A stretch of DNA of 32,316 nucleotides. Origin: Leyella stercorea. GTDB taxonomy: Bacteria; Bacteroidota; Bacteroidia; Bacteroidales; Bacteroidaceae. The position numbers were made by a program, and so were the translations under genes. A model generated the notes under the pieces. The model worked only from the letters and a program-made list of their open reading frames with translations. It ran no database searches and was not told where the DNA came from. The DNA is taken from NCBI RefSeq assembly GCF_019052365.1, contig NZ_JAHQUY010000038.1, positions 1 through 32,316 of the forward strand, read 5' to 3'. Shown one piece after another: positions 1 through 8,749 of this stretch. Position 1 is the first letter of the stretch. Every line of letters begins with the position of its first letter.

Positions 1-15
1 CTCGTGTATCTGTCT

Positions 16-261
16 TCACATGCAACTAATCGCTATTTTATCCCGAATTGGGGTATTCTTCAGACCGTTCAGCTCGAAATTGCCGTCAGTGTCGGTCACA
101 GCCTTTGCGTTGCTGCCCTCCACCGACACCACAGCTCCGATAAGAGTCTCGTTGCTCTTCTTGTCCACGACCGTTCCGCTTATCTGCTGGGCGAAAGCCC
201 CTGCGGAGCAAGTCATCAGCAGCGTCGTCGCTGCCACCAAACTACAGTTTCTGTTGTTCAT
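16..261 (-). pseudogene. SusC-like TonB-dependent receptor, N-terminal fragment with early stop
   Basis: The 81-residue reading frame starts at an ATG (complement of 259-261). It has a signal peptide ending near AGAFAQQ, then the start of a carboxypeptidase-regulatory-like (CarbopepD_reg_2) domain: ISGTVVDKKSNETLIGAVV followed by TDTDGNFELNGL. That is the normal start of a SusC-family outer-membrane receptor of about 1000 residues. The frame ends at TGA (18-16) just after ISCM, where family members usually continue with a GY-type turn. In another frame the remaining bases read EDRYT, so a small deletion or indel is plausible. Whether the rest of the gene lies left of the window cannot be seen. 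A -7-like TAACTTTG lies on the minus strand at 294-287. The call of SusC N-terminus is firm; whether it is a true pseudogene or a sequence error is open. Confidence 0.6.
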
Positions 262-372
262 CCTTGTTACTTTCTTTTAGCTGCCGCAAAGTTACGCCTA
301 TGGTGTTACGTCAGCGTTTCTGCTGTGCTGAAAAACATTGACAAGCTATTTACGAAACAGTTACATACAGAA

Positions 373-420
373 AAACCGCCCGGATAGGGGTCGTTTCCGA
401 CTGTCCTATCCGGGCGGTTT
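373..420 (-). terminator. Intrinsic terminator of the alpha-galactosidase gene
   Basis: A perfect 16-bp stem (373-388 pairing with 405-420) encloses a 16-nt loop. Reading the minus strand, the stem runs directly into T residues (complement of 371-375). It lies about 40 bp past the stop of the minus-strand alpha-galactosidase gene and before the SusC fragment, so it separates the two transcripts. Confidence 0.85.
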
Positions 421-458
421 ATATATAAATGTATAAGTAATATTCTATGCGTGTAGCA

Positions 459-3249
459 TTAGATCTGTACCTTCACGGTTCTTGCATGAGCGTTGCATAC
501 TACAGTAACGAGATATGTGCCCTTTGCGAGAGCCACCTTTGCCTTGTCGGCTGTGGTGTTGATTCCGCTTACAACGCGTCCCTCGAAATCGCTCATGAGG
601 ATGCGCTTTGCGAGTCCTGCTGTCTCCGGCATGCTTATCTTAACGCAGTTCTTGCCAGCAACAATGCTGAAATCCTTTGCAGCAAACGTAGAAGCTACGC
701 CGTCAACCACCTTCTTCTCAGCCAGACGGAACACACGTGTAGCGTGCTTGCGCACATCGGTTGTGAATGTACCCGTAGCTTCGCCTGCCTCAGCGTTCTC
801 CATAACGTCGCGAACGGTGTAAGTCTTTGTCGGGTCGAGAGCCGGAATAGCAGCGAAGTCGAATGTAGCCTGCTTCTCAGAGCTTGACATGTTGGTTACA
901 GAGAGAGCCACGTCGCCGTTCTCGCAGTCCTTAGCGAAGACAACGAGGTTGTCTGCCTCAGAGATGAGGTCGCCCTGCTGGCCCATACGGTCCTGGTTGA
1001 GAGCGATGAGCTCCTTGTTGCGCAGCAGCTTGAAGTCGGCATCGGTGAGAGTGTTCTTGCTCGGGTCGAACGACAGAGCCATCGGTGAAGACCACATACA
1101 CCAGAGAGCGAACTGTGTAGCATACTCGTCGTCGGTCATACCGGCGCCAGTGCCGCCGCAGAGGTCGTTAGACGACTTGCCGGTAGCGTGCAGACCAGTG
1201 CAAAGCATATCCGAATCGTTGAAGCGGTTCACGCCCTGATAAGCAGAGAGGTTCTTCATAGCCTCGATGCTCTGTACGACGCCTACGCCGCTGCCTGAAC
1301 CAGTCCAGCAGTCGCGTACGTCCTGCGAGATGCGCCAGCAGCGTCCGCCTACCTCAGCACCCCACTTCCACGGTTCGCGCACGCCCCACTCGCAGATGTA
1401 GAGCATAGTGTTGTTGCCAGCAGCAGCGAAAGCGTCTGCGAGAGCCTTGTAGCGCTTCTTGGCTGTCTCTACGTCGTCCGGCGCATAGCAGTAGTCGCAC
1501 TTCACAACGTCTACGCCCCACTCGGCGTATGTCTTGGCGTCGATTGTCTCGTAGCCGTACGAACCGAAAGCGCCAGCACATGTTCTGTCAGCAGCGTCGG
1601 TATAAAGACCGAACTTCATGCCGTTCTTGTGAACATAGTCTGCAACAGTCTTCAGACCGTTCGGGAAGCGTGATGCGTTAGGCTGCGGTGTGCCGTCAGC
1701 CTTGCGTGTGCCCTGCCAGAGGTCGTCCATCATGATGTGGTTCCAACCGCACTCGTACAGACCTTTGTTCTGGAAGAGTTCTACAGCCTGCTCAATGATT
1801 TTCTGTGAGATGTTGCCCTGAACCGAGTTCCAAGAGAGCCAGCCCATGAACGGAACGGGGTGCTGCAGAGAGCTTGATACGGTGAGTGTTACGTCCTCCG
1901 ATGTTGTCTCGCCGTCTACAGTAACGTTAATCTGATAAGTGTACACGCCTTCTTCAGCAACTACGCCCTCTACGATATTGCGGGCTGCGTTCCATGTAAG
2001 ACCTGCAGGCAGATTGCTTACAGAGAGCTGAGCGCCAGTAACGGTAGAGCGAACCTTCTGCATGAAGCGCACGTTAGGCTGTGAGAATACGGTTGTAGCA
2101 CATGCGAGCTTTGTGGTGAGTTCCTCTGCGCTCACGATGCACGGACGTGTAGAGTTCTGATCCTGGAACACGAGATAAGCGTTAGCCCAGTCAACGTGGT
2201 CGCAAGTGTTAGTGCCGTCAGTGCCGTTCGATGTCTCAAGATAGAGATACTTCCAACCGCTGAGGTTGTCTGCGTGTATGTCTACCGACTGGTTAGAGAA
2301 GCGGTTGATAGTACCCTTAGCCACATCCTCTGTAGCGCCGCCTTCAGCCTTTACGTAAACATGATAGTCGAAGTTGCCTGCCTCCTTCACCTCGTCGTCA
2401 ACGCCGAGCACAGTGTAGAAGTCGGTTACCGATCCGTTGAGCTTGATGATAATCTGCGACGGTCCGTGTGTGCCCACTCCGCTCTCGTATACCTTGCCAC
2501 CAATGGTGATATTGTTGCCGTCGATGCTCTTGTCCTTCTTCGGTGTGTGGTTCTCCCAACCGCACTTTGTCTTTTCTATTTCGAGAGAAGACAGGCGGAT
2601 GTATTCCTGACCCCAAGGAGCATCAGGGATAGTGACTACGTTAGAGCCACCCTGCCACATGTCCGACTCGTTGATGAGCTGCGGTGCTGTGCCAGCGTAC
2701 TTGAAGTAGGCGTTGCCGAGATCTACGTGGTCGCCCCAAGCCTCTTCGCCCTTGTCGAAGTTGAGGATGAGGTATACTACGTCGTTAAGGTCTACGTCTA
2801 CCGTTGTGCCTGCAGCGTCGTTGACAGTGATAGTGCCACTCTTCACAGTCGTAGCCTGCTTGCTGCTGTTGTAAGTAGTGACAGTGTAGTCAACGATGCC
2901 GTGCTTAGCCTGGGTAGGCGCTGCACCATCGATACCGAAAATAGCGTGAAAACTTTTGGCACCATTCACCTTCACCACAAATTTTGAAGGAGCATGTGTG
3001 CCTACACCCGTTGTGTAAGTGTCGCCGGCTATAATAAGCGGTGTACCAAACGTAGCCTTGTCGGCATACACCTTATTCTTATTATCGTCGTTGAAATAAG
3101 TGACAGTAGTCAGGTCGAGCGAACTCAACAAGCATACGTCGTTACCAGTTGGGGGGGGTGATTGTCTCTGCTTTAGCATCAACAATGCCCAACACACTGA
3201 CGAAAAACAAAGCCATCAGTGTGCTTACGTTACGTAAAAGTTGTTTCAT
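459..3249 (-). CDS. Secreted GH27 alpha-galactosidase with two NPCBM domains (frame broken at a homopolymer)
   Basis: This predicted exported glycosidase releases terminal alpha-galactose. The open part (459-3197, 912 residues) has an NPCBM-like domain at about 30-170, a second at 195-345, an Ig-like putative-Ig domain at 355-440, a GH27 barrel from PFMGWLSWNS (about 448) to 740, a C-terminal beta-sandwich to about 826, and a tail (840-912) resembling a T9SS sorting domain. The nucleophile is D568 (VVKCDYC) and the acid/base D626 (WRISQD). The real start is the ATG at 3249, which encodes a signal peptide (MKQLLRNVSTLMALFFVSVL) in another frame. The two frames meet at eight G's (3151-3158); removing one base joins them as ITPPTGND. 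A promoter at 3324-3294 supports the start at 3249. The gene is divergent from the SusC/SusD pair, suggesting alpha-galactoside or galactomannan-type substrates. Confidence 0.88.
3151..3158. repeat. Eight-base G/C homopolymer at the frame break
   Basis: Eight G's on the plus strand (C8 in the gene's sense strand) lie about 30 codons into the alpha-galactosidase gene, right after the signal peptide. Seven bases would give one continuous frame; eight stop the protein after the residues PPNW. Confidence 0.9.
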
Positions 3250-3293
3250 TGTTTTTAATTAAGAAATTGATTTGTTGTATTATAGATTTTCTG

Positions 3294-3324
3294 CAAAGTT
3301 ACCTATTATTATCTGATTGGCAAA
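3294..3324 (-). promoter_or_regulatory. Bacteroidales-type promoter of the alpha-galactosidase gene
   Basis: On the minus strand TTTG (3324-3321), exactly 19 bp, then TAACTTTG (3301-3294) match the Bacteroidales housekeeping-sigma consensus TTTG-N19-TAnnTTTG. The start codon at 3249 is about 40 bp downstream of the expected transcription start, which supports that start over the later in-frame methionines. Confidence 0.8.
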
Positions 3325-3462
3325 ACATTACATCATGTTTTAATACAAAAAAGTTTCGCGGCGGCAACAGAGTTTCTGACTATTTGCTTAATTGCAGAAT
3401 AATTTGTAATTTAGCGGCACAAAACAAACATTTTATAGAGAGCCTAAACATACTGTGAACAG

Positions 3463-6156
3463 ATGAAGAAACTCCAGAAACTACACAAATACATATTTGC
3501 AGCGGCAGTCGTCTCGCTGCAAATACCAGCATCTGCCACTGCTCAGGTGCAGGAGCTGAACGTGCAGCGCGACACGATCTCCACATACCTGAAGGTACAG
3601 AACAAAGGTATCGTAAACAATGCCCTCGACGTGTTGAACGGCAATGCAGCCGGTGTTAATGTTACTTCGAACGGCATGGACCGTATGGCGCAGCTCTCGT
3701 CGGTGCGAGTGCGCGGCACCACGTCTATAGTCGGAGGCAACGACCCTCTCGTCATCATCGACGGCGTGACAAGCGATATCGCCACGCTCTCTACAATCTA
3801 TCCTGCCGATATAGAGAGTTTCTCGGTGCTTAAGAATGCCGCCGAGACCGCCCTCTACGGCTCGCGCGGTGCGTCGGGTGTTATCGAGGTGAAGACAAAG
3901 AGGGGCACAGGTAAAGGATTCCAAATATCTTACGAGACAAACATCGGACTGGAAGCCATGTCAAAGAAACTCGACATGCTTTCGGCTGACGAATATCTTG
4001 CTACTGCCAAACGCCTCGGGATATACGCCAACAACGGCGGATACAAAAACAACTTCTACGACGTAATCACTCGAACCGGCTTCGTACAGAACCATTACCT
4101 GGCTTTCAGCGGTGGCTCGGAACACTCGAACTATCGTGCGTCGTTCGGTTATATCGACCATAACACCATCATAAAGACCAAGGACTACAACAATTTTGTG
4201 GCAAAGATTGACGTCACGCAGCATGCTTTCGGCAACCGTCTCGTCGGCGACTTCGGTGTGTTCGGATCTACATACAAGAACAATGACATCTTCGACCCGC
4301 AGATGCTGTTCTACTCAGCTGCATGCCAGAACCCTACTTACCCTGCCGGACGCGACGCCAACGGCAACTGGACAAAGAACGGTTCTGCATATCGTATCAA
4401 TCCGCCTTCTGCCGTACTTGCCGAATGTAGCGACCAGAAGGAGATGTACTTCAATACCCACATGCGACTGCTCTACAAGCTTGCGCCGTCGCTCAATCTG
4501 TCGGCATTCGGCAGCTACTCCTACACCTCAAACGAGAACTCTGAGTTCTGCCCGACATGGTTGTGGGCGCAGGGCAACGTATATCGCGGCGAGTTCAAGA
4601 AACAGGAGTATCTCGGCAATGTCTCGCTCGACTATGCCCATACATGGGGCATCCATTCGCTGTCTGCCGGATTCTCCACTGAATATCATTACCTGGAACG
4701 CACGGCATTCTGGACACGCGCCAAGGGTATAACGACAAACGAGTTCGGCTACGACAACATCGGAGTCACTGCGTCGCGTCCCTATGGCGCTACGGGCAGC
4801 ATCTACGAAGACCAGTCGCTGGCGTCGGTCATGGCAAACGCCTCCTATACATTATATAATAAGTATAAGCTGACGCTCACTATGCGTGGCGACGGTTCGT
4901 CTATGGTGGGCGACGACCATACATGGGGCTTCTTCCCGTCTGTCTCGGCAGAATGGGACGTTAAGAAAGAGCGTTTCTTAAGCGGTTTCGACGGAATAAG
5001 CACTCTGAAATTGCGTTCAGGCTACGGACGTTCGGGCAATCTGGGCGGCATATCTGCCTATACTACAATGAACAACGTGCAGCAGACGGGCATCGTACCC
5101 GTCAACAACACGCCGACTGTGACGCTCGGCACCATACGCAACAACAACCCCGACCTGAAATGGGAGACAAAGTCGACGTTCAATATCGGTGGCGAGATCG
5201 GACTGTGGCACAACCGCCTTATGCTTACCGCCGAATACTATTACTCTAAGACCACCGACATGCTCTACTTCTACGATGTGCCCGTGCCGCCGTTTGCCTA
5301 CGACAAGCTGTTGGCAAACATCGGCGCTATGTCGAACCAGGGTCTTGAAATTGGTTTCTCTATAGCTCCGGTGCAGACAAAGGATATAGACCTAAACGTG
5401 AGCATGAATCTCTCGTTCCAGAAGAATAAGTTGCTGTCGCTCTCTGGCAACTATAACGGCATGAATATGTCGGCTGCCAACATCACAGCCATCGGCTCCA
5501 TAGACGGAGCCGGTCAGAACGGCGGTGACAACAACCATGTGCTCTACCAGATTGTAGGACAACCCTTGGGTGTGTTCTATCTGCCTCATTGCACCGGACT
5601 CTACAAGGACGAGCAGGGCACAATGAAGTATAGGATAGAAGACCTCGACAACAACGGCACTATCGACTTCGGCGACGGTGGCGACCGACGCATCTGCGGA
5701 CAAGCCACGCCAAAGGCAACGCTCGGCTCCAACATATCGCTGCGCTACAAGAATTTCTATATGTCGCTGCAGATGAACGGAGCCTTCGGACACAAGATAT
5801 TCAACGGTACGGCATTGGCATACAACAACATGTCGTCGTTCCCGATATACAACGTGATGAAAGGTGCGCCCGAACGTAACATCGTCGACCAGAACGTGTC
5901 CGACTATTGGCTCGAACGTGGCGACTATCTCAACTTCGAGTATCTCACCGTAGGCTACAACGTGCCGGTGAAGAGCAACATAGTGCGCTCGCTGCGCGTG
6001 TCGTGCAGCGTCAACAACCTCGCCACCATCACGTCCTACAGCGGACTGACACCGATGATCAACTCGTATGTTGTCAACTCGTCAATGGGCATCGACGACA
6101 AGCGCTGCTATCCTACCTACCGAACCTACTCTATAGGAGTGAGCGTGCAGTTCTAA
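3463..6156 (+). CDS. SusC-like TonB-dependent outer-membrane receptor (short form)
   Basis: This predicted outer-membrane importer works with the SusD protein encoded 34 bp downstream to take up oligosaccharide. The 897-residue protein has a signal peptide (cleavage near ASATAQ, residue 28). It then goes almost directly into the plug: NDPLVIIDGV at about 93, and ADIESFSVLKNAAETALYGS followed by RGASGVIEVKTKRG at about 115-148. A 22-strand-type barrel follows and ends with the family-typical YPTYRTYSIGVSVQF. The usual N-terminal carboxypeptidase-regulatory-like domain is missing, which explains the length of about 900 instead of about 1000 residues. The alpha-galactosidase gene is divergent and upstream, so both probably belong to one utilisation locus. 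The family assignment is firm; the substrate is inferred. Confidence 0.93.
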   Translation: MKKLQKLHKYIFAAAVVSLQIPASATAQVQELNVQRDTISTYLKVQNKGIVNNALDVLNGNAAGVNVTSNGMDRMAQLSSVRVRGTTSIVGGNDPLVIIDGVTSDIATLSTIYPADIESFSVLKNAAETALYGSRGASGVIEVKTKRGTGKGFQISYETNIGLEAMSKKLDMLSADEYLATAKRLGIYANNGGYKNNFYDVITRTGFVQNHYLAFSGGSEHSNYRASFGYIDHNTIIKTKDYNNFVAKIDVTQHAFGNRLVGDFGVFGSTYKNNDIFDPQMLFYSAACQNPTYPAGRDANGNWTKNGSAYRINPPSAVLAECSDQKEMYFNTHMRLLYKLAPSLNLSAFGSYSYTSNENSEFCPTWLWAQGNVYRGEFKKQEYLGNVSLDYAHTWGIHSLSAGFSTEYHYLERTAFWTRAKGITTNEFGYDNIGVTASRPYGATGSIYEDQSLASVMANASYTLYNKYKLTLTMRGDGSSMVGDDHTWGFFPSVSAEWDVKKERFLSGFDGISTLKLRSGYGRSGNLGGISAYTTMNNVQQTGIVPVNNTPTVTLGTIRNNNPDLKWETKSTFNIGGEIGLWHNRLMLTAEYYYSKTTDMLYFYDVPVPPFAYDKLLANIGAMSNQGLEIGFSIAPVQTKDIDLNVSMNLSFQKNKLLSLSGNYNGMNMSAANITAIGSIDGAGQNGGDNNHVLYQIVGQPLGVFYLPHCTGLYKDEQGTMKYRIEDLDNNGTIDFGDGGDRRICGQATPKATLGSNISLRYKNFYMSLQMNGAFGHKIFNGTALAYNNMSSFPIYNVMKGAPERNIVDQNVSDYWLERGDYLNFEYLTVGYNVPVKSNIVRSLRVSCSVNNLATITSYSGLTPMINSYVVNSSMGIDDKRCYPTYRTYSIGVSVQF

Positions 6157-6190
6157 ACAGCCCGAAATGTTTTCACCAACGTAACGATTA

Positions 6191-7813
6191 ATGACTATGA
6201 AACATAAATTTTTCGCATTGTCTGTTCTCGCCCTTTCGCTCTCGCTGACGAGTTGTCTCGACGAAGCACCAAAAGACCAGTTGCCGGAGCAGAATATTTA
6301 CGACTCTGCCAACAGTTTGTACATCAACGCTGTAGCTTCGCTGTATAACTATATAGGTGCACACGAGGAGTGCGAAGGCTTGCAAGGCACATGCCGCGGC
6401 ATATACGACTACAACACGCTGACCACCGACGAGGCCATCATGCCCATACGCGGCGGCAACTGGTATGACGGCGGACTCTGGGAAAACATGTACAAACATA
6501 CATGGACTGCCACCGATACCGATCTGTACAAGGTCTGGAAATATCTCTATAAGGTTATCGTGCTCTCCACAAAGTCGTTGGAGACGATAGACCAGTACAA
6601 GGCGCTGCTTACAGACCGACAGCGTGACGAGTACAAGGCGGAAGTGAGAGCCGTTAGAGCCATGTTCTACTATTATGCTATGGACATGTTCGGACGCATA
6701 CCCATTCTTGAGTCGACAGCGCAAAAGACTGCCGATATACGTCAGAGCGAGCGCAGCGAAGTGTTCGGCTATATCGTGAACGAACTGCAGACCGTGGCGC
6801 CGCTTCTGCCCCTTGAGCACAGCAACCTGCAGGGCAACTACTACGGTAGGGTGACGCGTCCGGTGGCATGGTTCCTGCTTGCCAAACTCGCACTCAACGC
6901 CGAAGTGTACACCGACAACAACTGGACCGACTCGTCACGACCAGACGGCAAGACGATATTGTTCGACATCGACGGCACACAGAAGAACGCATGGCAGACC
7001 TGCATCCACTACTGCGACCTGATAGCAGCTGCCGGATATTCGCTCGAGAGCGACTATGCAAGCAACTTCGCCGTGCACAACGAAAACTCGAAGGAGAACA
7101 TCTTTACCATTCCGTTAGACAAGATGCTCTATCTGAACGAGTTTCATTATCTTTTCCGCTCGCGCCATTACGCACACGGCGGTGCATACGGCGGCGCTTC
7201 CGAGAATGGCACATGCGCCACGCTGCACACCATGGCTGTAAACGGCTACGGCACAGCTTCGCCCGACACGCGCCTCGAACATAACTTCTACACGGGTAGG
7301 GTGGAGGTGGACGGCAAGTATGTAACCCTCGACGACGGCACGCCGCTCCAGTACATGCCGCTCGCTGTTGAGCAGAATCTCACGGCAAGCAAATACATCG
7401 AAACGGCAGGAGCACGCATGAAGAAATATGAGGTAGACCGCACAGCCTACTCCGACGGACGTATGCCCGACAACGATATCGTACTCTATAGATACGCCGA
7501 TGTGCTGCTGATGAAGGCAGAGGCAAAGGTGAGAAACGGAGAGCCGGGCGACGAGCAACTCAACGCCGTGCGCTCGCGTGCCGGAATGCCCTCGCTTGCA
7601 GCCACCCTCGCTAACATCCTCGACGAGCGTCTGCTCGAACTCGTGTGGGAAGGCTGGCGCCGGCAGGACATGATACGCTTCGGCACCTACTGCGCTCCGT
7701 ACGACATCCACACACCGTCAGCCGCCGACAAGAAGCGATACACTATAGTTTTCCCGATACCGGAAAAAGCACGTGAACTGAACCCGAATCTCGCGCAAAA
7801 CCCTGGATATTAG
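6191..7813 (+). CDS. SusD-like nutrient-binding outer-membrane lipoprotein
   Basis: This predicted surface lipoprotein captures glycan for the SusC partner just upstream. It has a lipoprotein signal peptide with lipobox LTSC (lipidated Cys22) and a tetratricopeptide-like helical body. The C-terminal SusD signatures are present: YRYADVLLMKAEAKVRNGE, then LNAVRSRAGMP, LLELVWEGWRRQDMIRFGTY, and the ending IPEKARELNPNLAQNPGY. Its 540 residues are normal for the family. An ATG two codons later (6197, MKHKFFALS) is an equally good start. No further enzyme gene follows, so in this window the unit is just the SusC/SusD pair with the divergent alpha-galactosidase. Confidence 0.93.
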   Translation: MTMKHKFFALSVLALSLSLTSCLDEAPKDQLPEQNIYDSANSLYINAVASLYNYIGAHEECEGLQGTCRGIYDYNTLTTDEAIMPIRGGNWYDGGLWENMYKHTWTATDTDLYKVWKYLYKVIVLSTKSLETIDQYKALLTDRQRDEYKAEVRAVRAMFYYYAMDMFGRIPILESTAQKTADIRQSERSEVFGYIVNELQTVAPLLPLEHSNLQGNYYGRVTRPVAWFLLAKLALNAEVYTDNNWTDSSRPDGKTILFDIDGTQKNAWQTCIHYCDLIAAAGYSLESDYASNFAVHNENSKENIFTIPLDKMLYLNEFHYLFRSRHYAHGGAYGGASENGTCATLHTMAVNGYGTASPDTRLEHNFYTGRVEVDGKYVTLDDGTPLQYMPLAVEQNLTASKYIETAGARMKKYEVDRTAYSDGRMPDNDIVLYRYADVLLMKAEAKVRNGEPGDEQLNAVRSRAGMPSLAATLANILDERLLELVWEGWRRQDMIRFGTYCAPYDIHTPSAADKKRYTIVFPIPEKARELNPNLAQNPGY

Positions 7814-8030
7814 TGAAAAGCGATGCCGACACTATAGATGTCCTATTGTGCAAACAAAAAACAAATAATGCATAATTCGTGAAATGAAAACAAAAAAATA
7901 CCTCAAAATAGGTATAGTATAATTCTTTTTTTGTAATTTTGTAAGCGTAAAGGGTGTGAGCCTTAAAAGCTTATGCCGCTTTCGTAGAAAAGACTTTACA
8001 CATTAATAATTTAAATTATTATAACCGATT
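7814..8030 (+). promoter_or_regulatory. Leader and promoter region of the NifU-like/GGGtGRT operon
   Basis: A -7 element TAATTTTG lies at 7934-7941; no convincing TTTG is seen 19 bp upstream. The transcript leader of about 80 nt carries GTAAAG and CTTTAC arms (about 7947 and 7993) that could pair. It also has a perfect 18-bp AT-only palindrome at 8004-8021, ending 9 bp before the start codon. No terminator for the SusD gene is apparent. Confidence 0.5.
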
Positions 8031-8732
8031 ATGATTTATTCAAAAGAAGTAGACAACATGTGCGTTGTCGCAAAGGGTCCTAACCACGGACCGGCTCCAA
8101 TTCCTGAGGAAGGAAAATGGATTTATGCCAAGGAGATTAAGGATATTTCTGGCTATACTCACGGTGTGGGTTGGTGTGCTCCGCAGCAGGGTGCCTGCAA
8201 GCTGTCTCTGAACGTTAAGAACGGCGTTATCCAGGAGGCTCTCGTTGAGACTATCGGTTGCACCGGTATGACTCACTCAGCAGCTATGGCTTCTGAGATT
8301 CTCCCGGGCAAGACAATCCTCGAGGCTCTGAACACCGACCTCGTTTGCGATGCTATCAACACAGCTATGCGCGAGCTCTTCCTCCAGATTGTTTACGGAC
8401 GTACACAGAGCGCATTCTCTGAGGGCGGTCTCGTAATCGGTGCTGGTCTTGAGGACCTCGGCAAGGGTCTTCGCTCACAGACAGGTACTCTCTACGGTAC
8501 AGTAGCTAAGGGTACACGCTACTTGGAGCTCACAGAGGGCTACATCACACGTCAGTTCCTCGACAAGGACAACCAGGTTTGCGGTTACGAGTATGTTCAC
8601 CTCGGCAAGATGATGGAAGCTATCAAGAACGGTATGGACGCTAACGAGGCTGTGAAGAAGTTCACTGGCTCTTACGGTCGTACAACTGCCGAGCAGGGTG
8701 TTGTTAAAGCAATTGATCCACGTAAAGAATAA
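8031..8732 (+). CDS. IscU/NifU-like iron-sulfur cluster assembly scaffold protein
   Basis: This 233-residue cytoplasmic protein has an IscU-like core. A cysteine-containing stretch (GVGWCAPQQGACKLSLNV, about 45-62) precedes VETIGCTGMTHSAAMASEIL and PGKTILEAL (about 72-101), which resembles the GCGxAxASxS...GKTLDEA region of IscU. A C-terminal extension of about 110 residues is not part of classical IscU. It sits 17 bp upstream of the GGGtGRT gene, an arrangement I recognise as recurrent in anaerobes. Codon use is strongly biased (GGT, GCT, CTC, AAG, CGT), unlike the neighbouring genes, which suggests high expression. Cluster binding is inferred from the family; the physiological role of the pair is not established as far as I know. 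Confidence 0.8.
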   Translation: MIYSKEVDNMCVVAKGPNHGPAPIPEEGKWIYAKEIKDISGYTHGVGWCAPQQGACKLSLNVKNGVIQEALVETIGCTGMTHSAAMASEILPGKTILEALNTDLVCDAINTAMRELFLQIVYGRTQSAFSEGGLVIGAGLEDLGKGLRSQTGTLYGTVAKGTRYLELTEGYITRQFLDKDNQVCGYEYVHLGKMMEAIKNGMDANEAVKKFTGSYGRTTAEQGVVKAIDPRKE

Positions 8733-8749
8733 TAAGGAGATACACAACT

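Noticed and set aside
2196..2987. Plus-strand open frame of 263 codons opposite the alpha-galactosidase
   Set aside because: It is antisense to the NPCBM domains and its composition (Val/Leu/Tyr/Arg rich without motifs) is typical of a shadow frame.
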